Positions 26,346-38,666 of a stretch of DNA of 64,000 nt are shown in pieces. The DNA is taken from contig JANPWX010000252.1 in the NCBI GenBank assembly GCA_024734555.1, positions 124,001 through 188,000 on the forward strand, given 5' to 3'. The stretch is from Trochalopteron elliotii. Its lineage: Eukaryota > Chordata > Aves > Passeriformes > Leiothrichidae. Numbering within the stretch: the stretch's first letter is position 1; each line of letters starts with the position of its first letter. The notes under the pieces are model-generated. The model was not told where the DNA came from and searched no databases. It saw nothing but the letters and a program-made list of their open reading frames with translations. The translations under genes were made by a program, and so were the position numbers.

Positions 26346-26475
26346 GTGAATGCCCCATCCCAGGTGCAGCTCTTGGCCTTGTTCAACCTCATGAGGTTCT
26401 TGTGGCCCCACTTCCCAAACTTTTCCAGACCTCTCTGGGCTGGCAGTGGGACTGGAAAAATCTCCCAGGACTGGT
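26346..26475 (-). mobile_element. CR1 LINE fragment, opposite orientation
   Basis: CTTGGCCTTGTTCAACCTCA and TGAGGTTCTTGTGGCCCCAC, then TTTTCCAGACCTCTCTGG, match the reverse complement of a CR1 segment upstream of the 3' end. It abuts the plus-strand CR1 tail. Confidence 0.65.
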
Positions 26476-28619
26476 ATCTCCCAGCCTTGGTGATTCTGTG
26501 ACTAATAAGCTGGGGCAGACACAGCTTAACTAAAGCCATAGCAAAAAAATTCAGGTTACTTATAAGACTTAAGTGCTCTCAGAAAAGCATCTTAAGTGCT
26601 AGAAGGTGGAACGTAATTTACAAAGTTAAGAACTTCAGCTTCATGTATCTTTTCCCTTCTCCCTTCTGTTTTCTGGTCAAAATCCTTAAGGTTGATTCAA
26701 CTCTCAGAAAAGGGACTTCAGACAGTCAAATTTAATTCAAACCCCAATAAGATAATTGGGAAATGTAAACTTTTAAACATCATTTAGTTCCTTCCTAAAT
26801 GTTCAAGTAAACTCTGCGGAATTTTCTCCATTTTTTCTCACTAAAATTTATTTCTTGTTTGTTTGACTTACCAGTACTAAGATTTACCCAAGGTGCAAAA
26901 GGTTTGAAAAACTGAAACTGGAAAGCTATTTAGAAATAAGTTAGGTCTGTTGTTTTACTGAAAATGAAAAAGGGCTGTAGAGAGGACAAAACACTTGCAT
27001 GTTGGAATCCTAGATAGATGCTGAAGTAGACACATAGATCCAGATTTCTGAAGGAAAAAAAGTATGTGGGTTTAGTGTAAAAGTTTTTGCTATTCTAATT
27101 GCTCAATACTATTTAGTGAAAGAGCTTTTCTGCATAAATATACATAATATATTTAATGCCAGAAAGAAAATTGAAAGCATGAAAGTATGTGGCTTTGCCT
27201 CCACCTGACTCTTGATAGCCAATAAAAATTAATGATCAAAATGACAGCAAGAGGTGTGAACTTAGTCACTATTCAGTTTTTCTTTTGTTGTTACATACAC
27301 TCTTTATGGTTCTTTGAAAATGAAGCTGTATGCATAAAGTACACTACCTATTACCACTCCTATTCTTGTGGATCCTTTGTTTGGCCAGAAGTCCTTAAAT
27401 TATCAAGCAATAGTTTTTATGAGATTATTACATTTACATTTCAAATGCATGTGCATGCTGCTGCAAGAGTAAACTGAGTGAATCACAAGCATCAGAATAA
27501 TAACTGTAGGCCATAGTGGAAGGAGAGATTTTGCTTTATTTTATGGGTGTGTGTGAGAGAACAGTGAAGTCAGATTTTGGGAGGAGGAGATTGGACTTTA
27601 TCTTTCTGCTTCCCCCAAAACCTGAATTCAGTAAAATGTTCAGAAACTCTAAAATTGTAAGGCCAAAATGCAAAGGCTACACAAGTAACTACACTGAAGA
27701 ATAATAACTATACAGTAAGAAAACAGCTGTTAAAGACTTATCAGACTGGATAGTACCACAAGCTTTTAAAAATTTATGTTTATTAATACTGATGTTTGCA
27801 GTTAAATGTAGTAAATTCATATTGTTGGAAACCAGATGAAATGAACCCCGGGGTAACCAATTAAAGGCAGTGCAATTATACAAGGATTTATTTGGAGCAA
27901 AACATTGAGGGGAGAGGTAACAATATTAGGAGGCTTAGAGAAAATGAAGACATGAACTAAAAATAATAGAATTAAATTAAGATGGGAGGTAACCAGAAAT
28001 GGAATGAGGGAAAAAAAATCAGAAAACATTACTTCTGCTGGAACTTGGGATGAAAAGGGTCCATTGACTGTGTGATTTTGCAGTGGGGTGCTTCTGTAAA
28101 ATAGTTTAAAGCCCTAATTCTTAGTATGGTGATCTTAATTCAAAGAGATACCAGGAAAACAAGGGAGAACAAAGAAGGAGAAAGCAGGGACAGGCCACCT
28201 GGTTGGTGCCCCAAGGCACTGCAGAGCAGGCAGGGATGTGGTTGGCAAAACCAAAGCTCAGCTGGAGTTGAATCTAGCAGAAGATGTGAGGGACAAGAGC
28301 TCTTCCTTTAAGTACATTTTGCAGTGAAATAAAGGCTAAGGAAGATGTTGGCCTGGGGCTTGGGACCCCCTGCTTAATAAACAATAAGCTGAGGTGCTCA
28401 GTGCCATTTTTTGCCTGGTTTGTCACTGCTCAGGTTGGTTCTCTGGCCCTTCAGGTGCCTGAGCCTTTTAGCAGAGCCTTTGGGAGCAAAACCACATGCA
28501 AAGAACACAGAATTAGTGAGAGCTTGGGTTAATTAGCCATAGACAAGTCCATGGGAGGCATCTATGGAGCTGGGGAAGTGGCTTCTGTCCCTGCAATGCC
28601 ATTCTCTGTCAGTCATCAC
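26476..28619. other. Intergenic, no gene recognised
   Basis: AT-rich unique sequence. The longest open frame (27232-27477) has no recognisable features. Confidence 0.5.
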
Positions 28620-29645
28620 AGTGAGGTTCCCAATGGCTGGAAAAAGCCAAATAAAAAAACACCCAGACTGAGGAAGGGCAACAAGCACCTGGGGAGCCAG
28701 AAGATGGCCAGCCCCAGCTCAGTCCCTGGGGATGTCACACAAGAAATCCTCTTAGAAAGCCATTTCCAGAGAGAGGAAGGAGAAGTTGATTTGGAAGAAC
28801 TAAGGTGGATGTTCCCAGGGGTATTTGTGCCCTTCCAGCCCTGAGACTTTCAGCGATGACATGACCAGCTCTGTGTACAAAGGGAGAGAAATGGACACTG
28901 TATTCCTAAACTCCAGCAAGGCCTTTCACATATCTTTATGTTTCCTTTGATATCTTTATTGCCAAACCAGTGAGATGTGGGCTGGATAAATGGGTGATAA
29001 GGTGGGTGGAGCACTGGCTGCACTGCTGGGGTGAGAGCATTGTTTGTAAACCCTCAGTGAGCCAAAGTCCAACAGTGACCAGTCACCAGCCTGGGGGATC
29101 AATACTCACACCAGGAGTGGTTTAAGGCTTTATTAATGACCAAGACAGCAGGACAGAGAGCAGTAAAAGTTCCCAGTGTGGAAGCAGTCAGTGCACTGGG
29201 CTCCAATTTAGAAGAACCTCATGCCTCAGCACTAGTGAGGCCATGTGTCCACTTTGGGGCTCACAGTACAAGACAAGGACTTTCAGGAGAAAGTCCAGCA
29301 CAGGGCCACCAAAATGGTCAATGGGCAAGAGCACAGGATGAACAAGAAGAGTCAGGGTGAGCTGGTACTCTTCAAATTGCAGAAGAGAATTTAAATTCCC
29401 AGCACAAGGGAGTTTATCACTGCCTGGGCCCACAGGAGGCTGCAGAGGATGGAGCCAGGCTCTCCTCAGAAGGGCAGGATGACAGGACAGAAGGAAATGG
29501 GCACAGGTTAGAACATTGGAATCTCTGAGTAGGTACCAGAAAAAGGAAATACCATCATGAGTCTGGTCAGACTGGGACCCAGAGGGGTTGTGGGCTGGAG
29601 ATTCTGAAATCTCAGTTGCACAAGCCCTGGGCAGCCAGGGCTGGC
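28620..29645 (+). pseudogene. CR1 LINE reverse-transcriptase remnant
   Basis: About 1 kb of decayed CR1 ORF2 and 3' region. Recognisable steps are a segment around CCCAGCTCAGTCCCTGGGG (the SVPGK region), AGAAATCCTCTTAGAAAGCC (the LLEAI region), a peptide DTVFLNSSKAFH at about 28893-28928 (ancestral YLDFSKAFD motif of reverse transcriptase), GTGGAGCACTGGCTGCACTG, and AAAGTCCAGCACAGGGCCAC at about 29290. Frameshifts and stops break the frame throughout, so no protein is made. The upstream ORF and most of the 5' half are missing. Confidence 0.82.
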
Positions 29646-29685
29646 TGACCACGAGCCATGGGCAATACTGAGTGACCTGCCTTTC

Positions 29686-29768
29686 ACGGAATCACAGAAT
29701 ATTCTGACCTGGAAGGGACCCACAAGGTTCATCGAGTCCAACTCCTGGCCCTGCACAGAACAACCCAA
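29686..29768 (-). mobile_element. CR1 LINE 3' end, opposite orientation
   Basis: GGAATCACAGAATATTCTGA, then CCTGGAAGGGACCCACAAGG and TCATCGAGTCCAACTCCTGG. It is the same subfamily as the piece at 15.2 kb and is joined tail-to-tail to the older CR1 remnant. Confidence 0.85.
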
Positions 29769-30803
29769 TAATTAATGGATGCAAGTGAGCATAAATTATA
29801 AAACATGAGAAGAGAGTACCAAAGGCCTGGACAGGAGCTCTTTGCAGAGCTTGGTGCAAGGACATACCTGTGGAAGGTAATAGGAACAAAACCTAATCTG
29901 AATTTCAGGGAGAATAGTAAATCCCTTTCTCCATGTTTTCTTTATCTATTATATTTTTAGGACCTAAGCAGATCTTTCTTGTTTTAGCATATAATCTCTC
30001 CAGAGCTTTTTTTTCTGACCCGTTTTCGGTTCAAATTAATTTAATTAAGAGACAAAGCACCTAGCAGCCCATCTTAGGCCCAAAGTTCAACAAAAACCTC
30101 CTTATAATAAAATAATTTTGCATATTATCTTACATATTCAACACAGTAATTTTGATTGTGGGCTGTTGATAGAGAACAAAATTTCACCCTCAGCCATAAG
30201 GAAGGGAACATGTTTTTCATATCTGTCTGGTCACCTGAGGAATTACCATAACATGATAAAGGATTTTAACAGTTAAACATAAAACTGAGCTGAAGGTGCC
30301 CTTTCGTGCCTTGTCATAGGAATAAATCAAAAGTTTGAACAGTGACATTTCCGTTGGGCTGCTTTGCTACTAAAAGGGCTTTTATTTTATAATCTTATAA
30401 TTACTACTTGCACAACAGCTCTGTTCCTCTCGGGCATGTTGCCAGTCAACTGTGCCCATCACGTGCTGGGTTTTGTGGCTCTCAAGCAGTTCAAGTTACA
30501 GGTAACAAATTTAATGCACATTTCAAACAAAGTGAAGTCGTTACTAGGAGGTCACGTGTGCAGGTGGACTGTGCAAATACCAGTGGGAAATGTGGGATTG
30601 TGTGTTTGGAGACACCTCTAGGGTAGGTGTGAGCGCCAAGGTGCTCCCATGTAAGGTGTGGCCTAAGCTTCCCCTTCTCCTCACTGCTTCATTTTCACAG
30701 GAAAGCAGGATGGAAGGTGGCCACAGCTGGAATCTTCAAGATTCTGCAGGAATCTAAAGGAAAGGAACATGGGATATGAGGATAAAGTTGTCCTAAGGAA
30801 GGT
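29769..30803. other. Intergenic, no gene recognised
   Basis: Unique sequence with no exon or repeat recognised. Confidence 0.5.
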
Positions 30804-31289
30804 TGATGCCTTAAGATTTAGTTTTCATATTTGTTAAGCTTAACAATTTATTTAGTTAAGCTTAAGTTTTCATATTTGCAGATTCTGTGCTGCCTAGGGG
30901 TGCAATTCTGAGTCTCATATTAAGTGTCAGTCAGCTCTTCACAGAGTAGGGAGACAAAACAAATCCTTTTCCTGCTGAAGACTAAGGACAACTTTCAGGC
31001 CCCAAAGCACAAACAACAGTGGACTGAAGGGAGGAACAAGAAGGATGGGACCTCACAACCTGAAGCTGTAATTGGACAATTAAACCCCAATATGCAAATG
31101 GACCAAAACTTATAAAAATGTAAGACCTTGTGATAGGTCAGCCATTTTTGTGACTATTCTTGGTCCACCCTGGACCTTGGTTGGGCTCCTGTCCTGCCCA
31201 AGGTGTATCCTGAAGGCCTTTCAATAAATACCTACTTTATTTTCCAGCTCTGTCCAGTCTCTGTTTCAGGTCAGCCTTCCAAGGTATCA
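30804..31289 (+). mobile_element. Solo LTR of endogenous retrovirus (copy B)
   Basis: 486 bp, from TGATGCCTTAAG to CCAAGGTATCA; the ends are inverted (TGATGCCTT and AAGGTATCA). AGGT flanks both sides (30800-30803 and 31290-31293), fitting a 4-bp target duplication. It has an octamer ATGCAAAT (31092-31099), a TATA box (TATAAAA at 31111-31117) and AATAAA (31223-31228). Near the left end is an extra segment of about 40 bp with a repeated TTAAGCTTAA motif that copy A lacks. No primer-binding site follows. Confidence 0.85.
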
Positions 31290-34097
31290 AGGTCACTGAT
31301 AAGAGAATGAGCACCCTCTATACCTGTGGAGCAACCAGCACCCTGGCACAGGGAAAATCCACATTCAAGTAGGGCCACAAATCATACAGCAGGTGAGCTG
31401 AAGTCTTTGTCCCAGCTAGCATTTCCCACCTCACTGACCTTCTGGATCAGGTTATCTGCAAAAACTCAGCCTGGCCCAGGAAGAAGGTGCTGGGATGTCT
31501 GGAACTGGCACTTCCTCATGACCAAGGGCTCCAGGTCACACAGCAAAGAGCTACAGAGGCATAGATGGCAGCTGATGGGGGCCTGGAGGGGCTTCAGTGG
31601 TGCAAAAAATTCGGATTTGAGTTTGGTTCCACAAGGCTTGACTTCATTCTTATTGGGTTTCCTTCTCTCAGGTGTTAAATGGGGAGCAGGCAGCAGTCAC
31701 CTGCCTGGCTTTATGAGGATAAGCACAATAAACAGGATGCAGACACCAAGGTGTGAAAGGTAGATTATCTTTTATACAAATAAGGAACTGCTGGCCCTTC
31801 TAGAAAAAAAAAAATAAAAAAGGGAAAGATAAGGACTGAAGAAATTTGGCTTCACTTGGCCTGACACCGTGTGTTACACACAGCAGTGCTGTGGTGTTTG
31901 CATCTCTCCAACGTGGCCAGGGCACCAACAAGCAGTTATTGACCAGCAGGACTTCTGTCAGCACCTCTCATCCAGAAATGCTGTACAGGCAGTGCTCTCT
32001 CTCCACACGGTGGGAAATCCATCAAGTGTTGCTCTCCCCCATATTTTAATCTAAATTAGTGTGTGGGAGAATGAGTAAGGAAAAAGATTGGAGATATTTC
32101 ACTGTATTTTGTCATGTGCATTTGGACTGTTTTTGGACCTGCTCCATTTTTCTTCCTCTCCGTGTTGCTCAATCTTCTGGTCACAACTGGGAGAACAAAT
32201 AGCATAGTTTATAATCTCTGAAGCATGAGTAAAATGTGTTATCTCAAACTGCAGGCTAGCTATAAAAATAGCTGCAAATACTAACCATAAATATATATAA
32301 TGACATAAAATATTAGGGGAAAAAAAAAGCTAAAAAATTTTCAGAATGCCATTCATTTTCTCAGTTCTGGCCAGCTCTGTGTGGAGCCATATCCATGCCC
32401 TTTGGAGGATAAGTGTGTTGGGGGCCATGTTTTCCCTCTTTTTGTGACTCTGGAGAGCCCCTATAGCCTGGATTCTCCTCTGAGTTAATAGTTAATGGAA
32501 TTTTAGCTGAGGTGATAAATCCTGCTTCCTGCTTCAACCTACTCAGCCCCTTCCCTCCCCCTTCCAAAAGAGAGTTAATGGGGGATTTACCTTTCTCCTC
32601 TTCCTCCCCTGCCTCCACACTGCTGCCCTTGGCATCCCCACTGGGGATTGCTCCAGATCTGAACAAAGGGAAGGGTTTTCAGCCAGAAAAATGGGGGTGG
32701 TATGTGACTAAATAAAAACACTTCAGCTCCTGGTGTTTCTATTGCATGGTTTTGTGTTTTTCTTCTGGCTCAGTACTGGTTTGGTTTGTCTGGCATTTTC
32801 AGGGAATGGGATTGGGTTTTAGGAAAGAGAATTCCACCTTTCAACCCAACAATCCTGAGATCTGCATGGCAATTCTCATGAAAAAGTTAAATATCCTGAA
32901 TATGCACAACTTTTATGTTGGCAAAGATTGCTCTGTTAGATTTGACCAACCTCCCTCTCCTCTCCAAGGAAGTTCACTAAATATGTTGAATTTGTCATGT
33001 GCTAGAGATTGGCTTCCAGCACTACACTGAGGCAGGAATTGTCATCTTTGTCACTTGCCTATTTAAAGAAAGAAATTACTGCTCCAAGGACTTGTGGCAA
33101 CCAATTTGAAAGGACTTAGAGGAAGGGGTTAGAGATTCAAATGAAAGAGTGGTGTACACACAAAGCAATTCTAATTTGCAGTAGGTGCCAGATCAATCCA
33201 ATTTCAAATTTCAGGCCTAAAAACAAACAAACACACAAATCTTGGGCTGCAGGAACTTGTTGCCTTTGGCAGAGAAGTTCTGCCTCAGAAATGTTCCTTG
33301 TCCTTGGCTGGTCACAACATCTGCTGCCTCCTCTGCAGATGTGTCAGTGTGGCCTTGATGTAAACTCTGAGATGAGTTGGCACAAATCTCCTCTTCCTTT
33401 TTCTTTTTAATTTTTTGCTTATTTACTTCCAGCCTAGGCAATTTCAGAGTTGCACAGGGAGGTGGAGCAGAGAGGTGCCACTCTGGGAACCGACCTGTTT
33501 TGTAACACTGCCCTCGTCTGACTGAAGCAGCTCCCAAAAGCTCTGAACTGTGGAGCATCCTTCACCTCAGAACCAAATATTTCAGTTCCACAAGCACTGC
33601 AGAGTGAGTGGGAGAGGATGAGAGCTGGGCTCTGAGGGGCTTGAAGCAACAGAGATGGTAGAGGCAAATAGAGAAGCAAGTAACAAAATTTTGTCTGAAA
33701 GACATGAGACTTCCCAGGGGAGCTAGGTTGTGTGTAAGGTGTGGAGGAGCAGCAGGTGAACTGAAAGGAAGATTCCCTAAAGGAGACAGGATTTGGGGAA
33801 GGATGCAGAAGCATAAAGGGCAGCTGTGATGCAGAGCAGAGAAGGAAGTATAGAACCGAGAGAGTGAAACAGCTCCCTCTGGAGCAGACCTGGAACAGAG
33901 AATTTAAAACATTGGTTGGAGCCAGAGCAGGCCTTTGACTTCTCACACAAGGGAGTGATTTGTCCTACCAGTACTGAAAGGTTACAGAACCAAATACTTT
34001 ATCAAGCACAACCAAGTCTGGTCTTCAGCAAGGCAAAATATCCCAAATTTCTCTGAGTGACGTTTGATGAACCACTATGAGAGAAACAAGGAAATGT
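31290..34097. other. Intergenic, no gene recognised
   Basis: Unique sequence. Open frames at 31326-31763 (145 codons) and 33434-33946 (minus, 170 codons) have no recognisable domain, no convincing start context and no flanking exon structure. Confidence 0.45.
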
Positions 34098-34285
34098 GGA
34101 ATGGTTTGGGTTGGAAGGGACCTTAAAGATCATCCAGTTCCAACCCCTGCCTCCCAAAGGTAGGGAACCTTCCACTATCCCTCAGAGATCCATCCAACCT
34201 GGCCTTGGACACTTCCAGGGATGGGGCATTCCCTTCTCAATTTGCCTGGAAGCAGCAGAGAGGTTATGGTGCCACCTCATATCAG
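34098..34285 (-). mobile_element. CR1 LINE 3' end
   Basis: GGAATGGTTTGGGTTGGAAG, then GGACCTTAAAGATCATCCAG, ATCCAACCTGGCCTTGGACA and CTTCCAGGGATGGGGCATTC are textbook CR1 tail sequence in reverse complement. Confidence 0.93.
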
Positions 34286-37200
34286 TCACTTGCCACAGAA
34301 AATTCCCAGCTGTTCCTTTATTAAGTGTAATCTAATTAATTGTAATTAATTGTCTCATTAATTGTATCAAGAGAGATGGAGCACTGGAGCAGTGGGTGTG
34401 GAGGGGAACACACACTGTGTTGCCACGTGCTAATTTCGACAAATCCTGAAAGATTTTTGGACTTGTTTCTCTACTGCAAAAGGCCCATCCTGTTCGTCAC
34501 AGAAAAAAACCAAAATTGCCATGCAGCAACAACCCCTGTTAAAGCTTGTGACTTGCCTTAAAACACAGCTGAACCCACTTTTGTTTTTCTGCAGAGTCAG
34601 ACCTTTACAGATCAATCATGCGAGGAGGTTTCCTGCAGCTGTGATTTTTAAAGACATCCCCAGGTGCTTTGTGTTTCCCTTTCAGTGCTCTCAGAATCTA
34701 TATAAAGTCAGGAGGCTAGAGGGAGTTTCTCTTTTGCTGTTTTCTTAAAAGGTGGTGTACATTTTGGGCTAAGAGATGCAATTATTGCAGCTTCCCTGTG
34801 CCAGGAGAGGCCTCACCTGGGAAGATTATTCTGTGAGACAGCAGGTGAGAGTGAAAGCAGCTCAGTGTTTTTCTCCTTTGTGTTTGCTTGGTTTTCCTTT
34901 CTGTCCTTTCACCATGAACCTGCCTGTGAGCACCTTTCAGAACAAGGTGGGGGATGAAAAGGTCGACTTTTGCTTTAGCAAAAGGAAATTGCTGGATTTG
35001 AGGGATCCAGGTGTGGCTGCTGTGATTTTGCCTGGCTATTGGGAGCTGCAGGAAGGGGGGAAGAAGGCAGAGGAAAGCAGGTAGATATGGGGCAGTTTGC
35101 CTCCAGACTCATTAATTAACAGGAATTGAGAGCCAGAGGTGCCCTCAGCTCACCCCAGTAGGGTCCAGAGTCACGAATTCAGGTATTTGTCTTTCACTTT
35201 TTCCCTCTATGTAGATTGGAGGAGCTTAAGGGCAAAGCTGCTACAGATATCCTGGGAATGGTGGATTTCACATGCTTCCAATGTTCTTTTGTCATTAAAA
35301 GCCTGTCTTCCAAGTATTGGTGCATAACTGGCAAATGGAATATTGTAAACACTTCATCCTCAATGAATACCACACTGAGGTTGTAACTGTGCCTTATTTA
35401 GGCATCTCCTGGATGAGAATTCCTTTGACTGAGCCTCACTTTGAGAGCCTGATGTTGTCCCCTGAGCAGTTCTGTGTTTTCCCCTCTGGGTGTTATGCCC
35501 TGAAATAGCAAAGGGTAGAGCTGAAGGGGTTCAGGACTTGTGGTAGTTTGTAAATGCACCTCTTCAGTGGACTTTATTAATTAAATACATAAATAAATAG
35601 AATTCCACCCTCCTCAGTGGCTGCTGTGTCAAGACCAGTGTGTGAATTTGCTCTCTGCACCTGTTTGTCCACTTCTCACCCTGGGATATCTCTGCCTGAA
35701 TTTGAGGCTGTGAGTGTTGGGTCCTGTCTTTGTGGTGGTGCCTTGTACAATGGTGTGCCCTCACCTGGAGGGTCATCCTGCCTTTGTGGGGCTGCAGTAA
35801 ATCAAACTCTTTGGAAGAGTCCCCGGGGTGAGGTAATCTGAGTGATGAATTTGTATGAGGGACACACGCGAGGAATTGATGGCATTTGAGCATTTTGCTG
35901 GTGAAGACACCAGCTGTCCTGGAGGAACAGGGAAACTATTGTGGGCCTGGACCTGCCTGCCTTCCTCTGGTGCCAGTGCTGCACAAAGCAAGTTTTTGTA
36001 CCCCTAATGCTATTCAGCTTAGCAAAAGGTACAGCCTGGGATCAGTCAGAGATCATAATTAAAGAATTCTCAGCTTCCACCCCTCATATAAAGGTCATGT
36101 GCTCATATTTCAGTTATTGAAGTCAGCCTCCAGCGTTTGTAAAGTGTCTGATGTTCTCCTAGTGCTGTGCAAACAATAGCAAAAACAAGGCAGAAATAAT
36201 TTTCAATTCATCTGAGGCATTTGTAACAGGGATTAAAACAATCAACAAGTTTTAGAGTCATCCCTCCTCCTTGTATATGAGGAGATTTGACCTTGTTAGA
36301 CTAATCAGGTTTTATTTGTAAAATTAACTGTAAAATTCAATAATAGTAATCCCAGACAGTCAACACTGACTCAAGCTTCATCCTCTTTCATTCCCTGCAG
36401 GTGGGGGGAAATAATTTTATTTGAGGGGAAAAAAAAAGTTTGCGATATGACCAATCTCATTCTCTTTTTAAAAAGTTTGGTTTTCTGTGTCTTATGCTAC
36501 ATCATTAATATTCAGAATATTTTTCAGCATTTCTGACATTTGAAAATATTTAAATATTATTATTGCTGTTAAATGAAACCTGAGATTCCTGCCTAACAGC
36601 TTGCCTTATGTTTGAGTAAAAAAACCACCAAAACAACAACATAGGACTACCGTGATAAAATCATAAGAACTGGCAACTCTTTTTAAGTTTTGAAGCCAGG
36701 TAGGGAAGCATTGTAAAAGAGGAGAAAACAGCCTGGCAGGAGATATTTTACTGATGATGAAACCTCATGGAATGATGAGTGGCCAGAGGATGCAGAGGGG
36801 AGATTATTGGTCACTCTACCCACTGCAAGCACAGGAAAACTCGAATATTCTTCAACCATTGAGTCTGCCTTGTATTCATGGCCTTTGATAGGATAATCCT
36901 CCAGCTCTTTATCTCTTGATAATCTTTCTTTATCCTGACAAATGTTAGAAATGCAGGAACTTTTCGGCAGAGTCTCTGCCCTGTGCCAGGGGATGCTAGG
37001 GGAGGATCCCCAAGGCTCGGGGCACAAACAGACATTGTGACTGTTTATCTGTCAGGAGGGTTTAAATGATGATTCATGACTTGCCCAGAACAAGGAACTG
37101 GGCAAGGCTTGCTCACATTCCCCCAGTGACCCTTATCCCCATCACCAGGAGCCTGAAAAAGGCCTGACCTTCAACGAGGAAGGTGGAACAAGTTTGTCAG

Positions 37201-38411
37201 TGGTTTTTTAGCACTGAACAAAGGCTTGGAGAGCACCGGGGAGGAGATAACCCAGCAGATCTCTGGTATTTCATCGGGGTGTGATTACAGGGGAGCTTTC
37301 CTGTCACACAGCTGAGGGTGTCCCCGGGTGATACCTCACTGCTGTGACTGTGCTGGCCTCTTTGAGCACAGCATCATGAACAGGCATGTGTGGTCAGAAA
37401 AAAACAGCAGAGATGAATTAATTCATGTGGAGAGGTATTAATTCGTGCTCTGATGGCTCATCCCACCTCTGCTTTTCTCTCCAAGCTCTGAATTTCATAG
37501 CCTGTGACTCTGGAGGGACGGCCAGAGAGTGTCCTAGCATGAACTGCACTCTCGGTGTAACACAAACCCCTCGGTAAGAATTGCAGGGTTGGGGGAACAG
37601 TGGAGCCTCTGTGCAGCTCTTATCTGATAATGGAAGCTCATTCAGCAGGAGCACCGATCACCACAGTGTGGGCAGGAGGGAAATCTCCCTCAGAAAGGCT
37701 GACCTGGCACCGAGGGGATGGGAAATGCATCACCCTCACCTCCCCCAAGGAGCAGCATCCTTATCTCCAGCTTGCCTGGTGGGCAGGGACACGACCCTGA
37801 TTTTTGGCCAAGGGCTGTGGTGTGAGAGCTGGGGAGGTGGCTCACCTTGCTCTGTGTGCTCTTGGACCCTCTCTTCACTCAGGGATTAAACCTGAAATGG
37901 AGGCAGTTTGATTCCACACAATAAAAAATCCTCACAGTGCTGTTGTACCAGTGAATTTTCTCTCCTCATTTTGGGGAATCCACCCAGAAGGAGACTAAGC
38001 AGTGGCTCTGCTGCCAGTTTCACATTGGTATCTTCCTAGTAGGAAAAAATGAAATTCTCTCTTGAGTTTAGACTGTATTGGTGCTGCTTCTCCATTCATC
38101 TTCCCCTCCCCACATCCTCTGACCTGCTCCAGGCCTGTGCTGCTTTTTTGGGAAGTTGTTGGCTTTGTGTTCCCATCAGAGAGAACAGGAGATATGGCCC
38201 TCCCCAGTCAACCCCCTCTTAAAGTATGTTTAGCTTTGATTGGGAGGGGTGGGAAGAGGTTCTCCTGTCTCTCTTTGACTCTGTTTTACTTTGAAGCCAT
38301 CAAACATCATTCCCCTGGCTTTGTCTGCCTCTCAAATTTGGGAAGCCAGCAGAGGGAATATGTTGAAACAGGTATTTAAGACAATTAAGGAGCAGGCTGG
38401 AGCACAGGCTG
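34286..38411. other. Intergenic, no gene recognised
   Basis: Unique sequence with an AT-rich, TAATTA-rich stretch at 34311-34370 and a hairpin at 37080-37106. A possible old LTR-like segment lies at 35.5-36.0 kb (see findings). No exon recognised. Confidence 0.45.
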
Positions 38412-38666
38412 NNNNNNNNNNNNNNNNNNNNNNNNNNNNNNNNNNNNNNNNNNNNNNNNNNNNNNNNNNNNNNNNNNNNNNNNNNNNNNNNNNNNNNNNN
38501 NNNNNNNNNNNNNNNNNNNNNNNNNNNNNNNNNNNNNNNNNNNNNNNNNNNNNNNNNNNNNNNNNNNNNNNNNNNNNNNNNNNNNNNNNNNNNNNNNNNN
38601 NNNNNNNNNNNNNNNNNNNNNNNNNNNNNNNNNNNNNNNNNNNNNNNNNNNNNNNNNNNNNNNNNN
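38412..38666. other. Assembly gap (255 N)
   Basis: Run of N, followed directly by a T run. Confidence 0.99.

Noticed and set aside
21942..31289. A full provirus bounded by the two related LTRs
   Set aside because: No primer-binding site follows copy A, no retroviral frames lie between, another LTR and CR1 pieces interrupt, and copy B has its own AGGT flanks.
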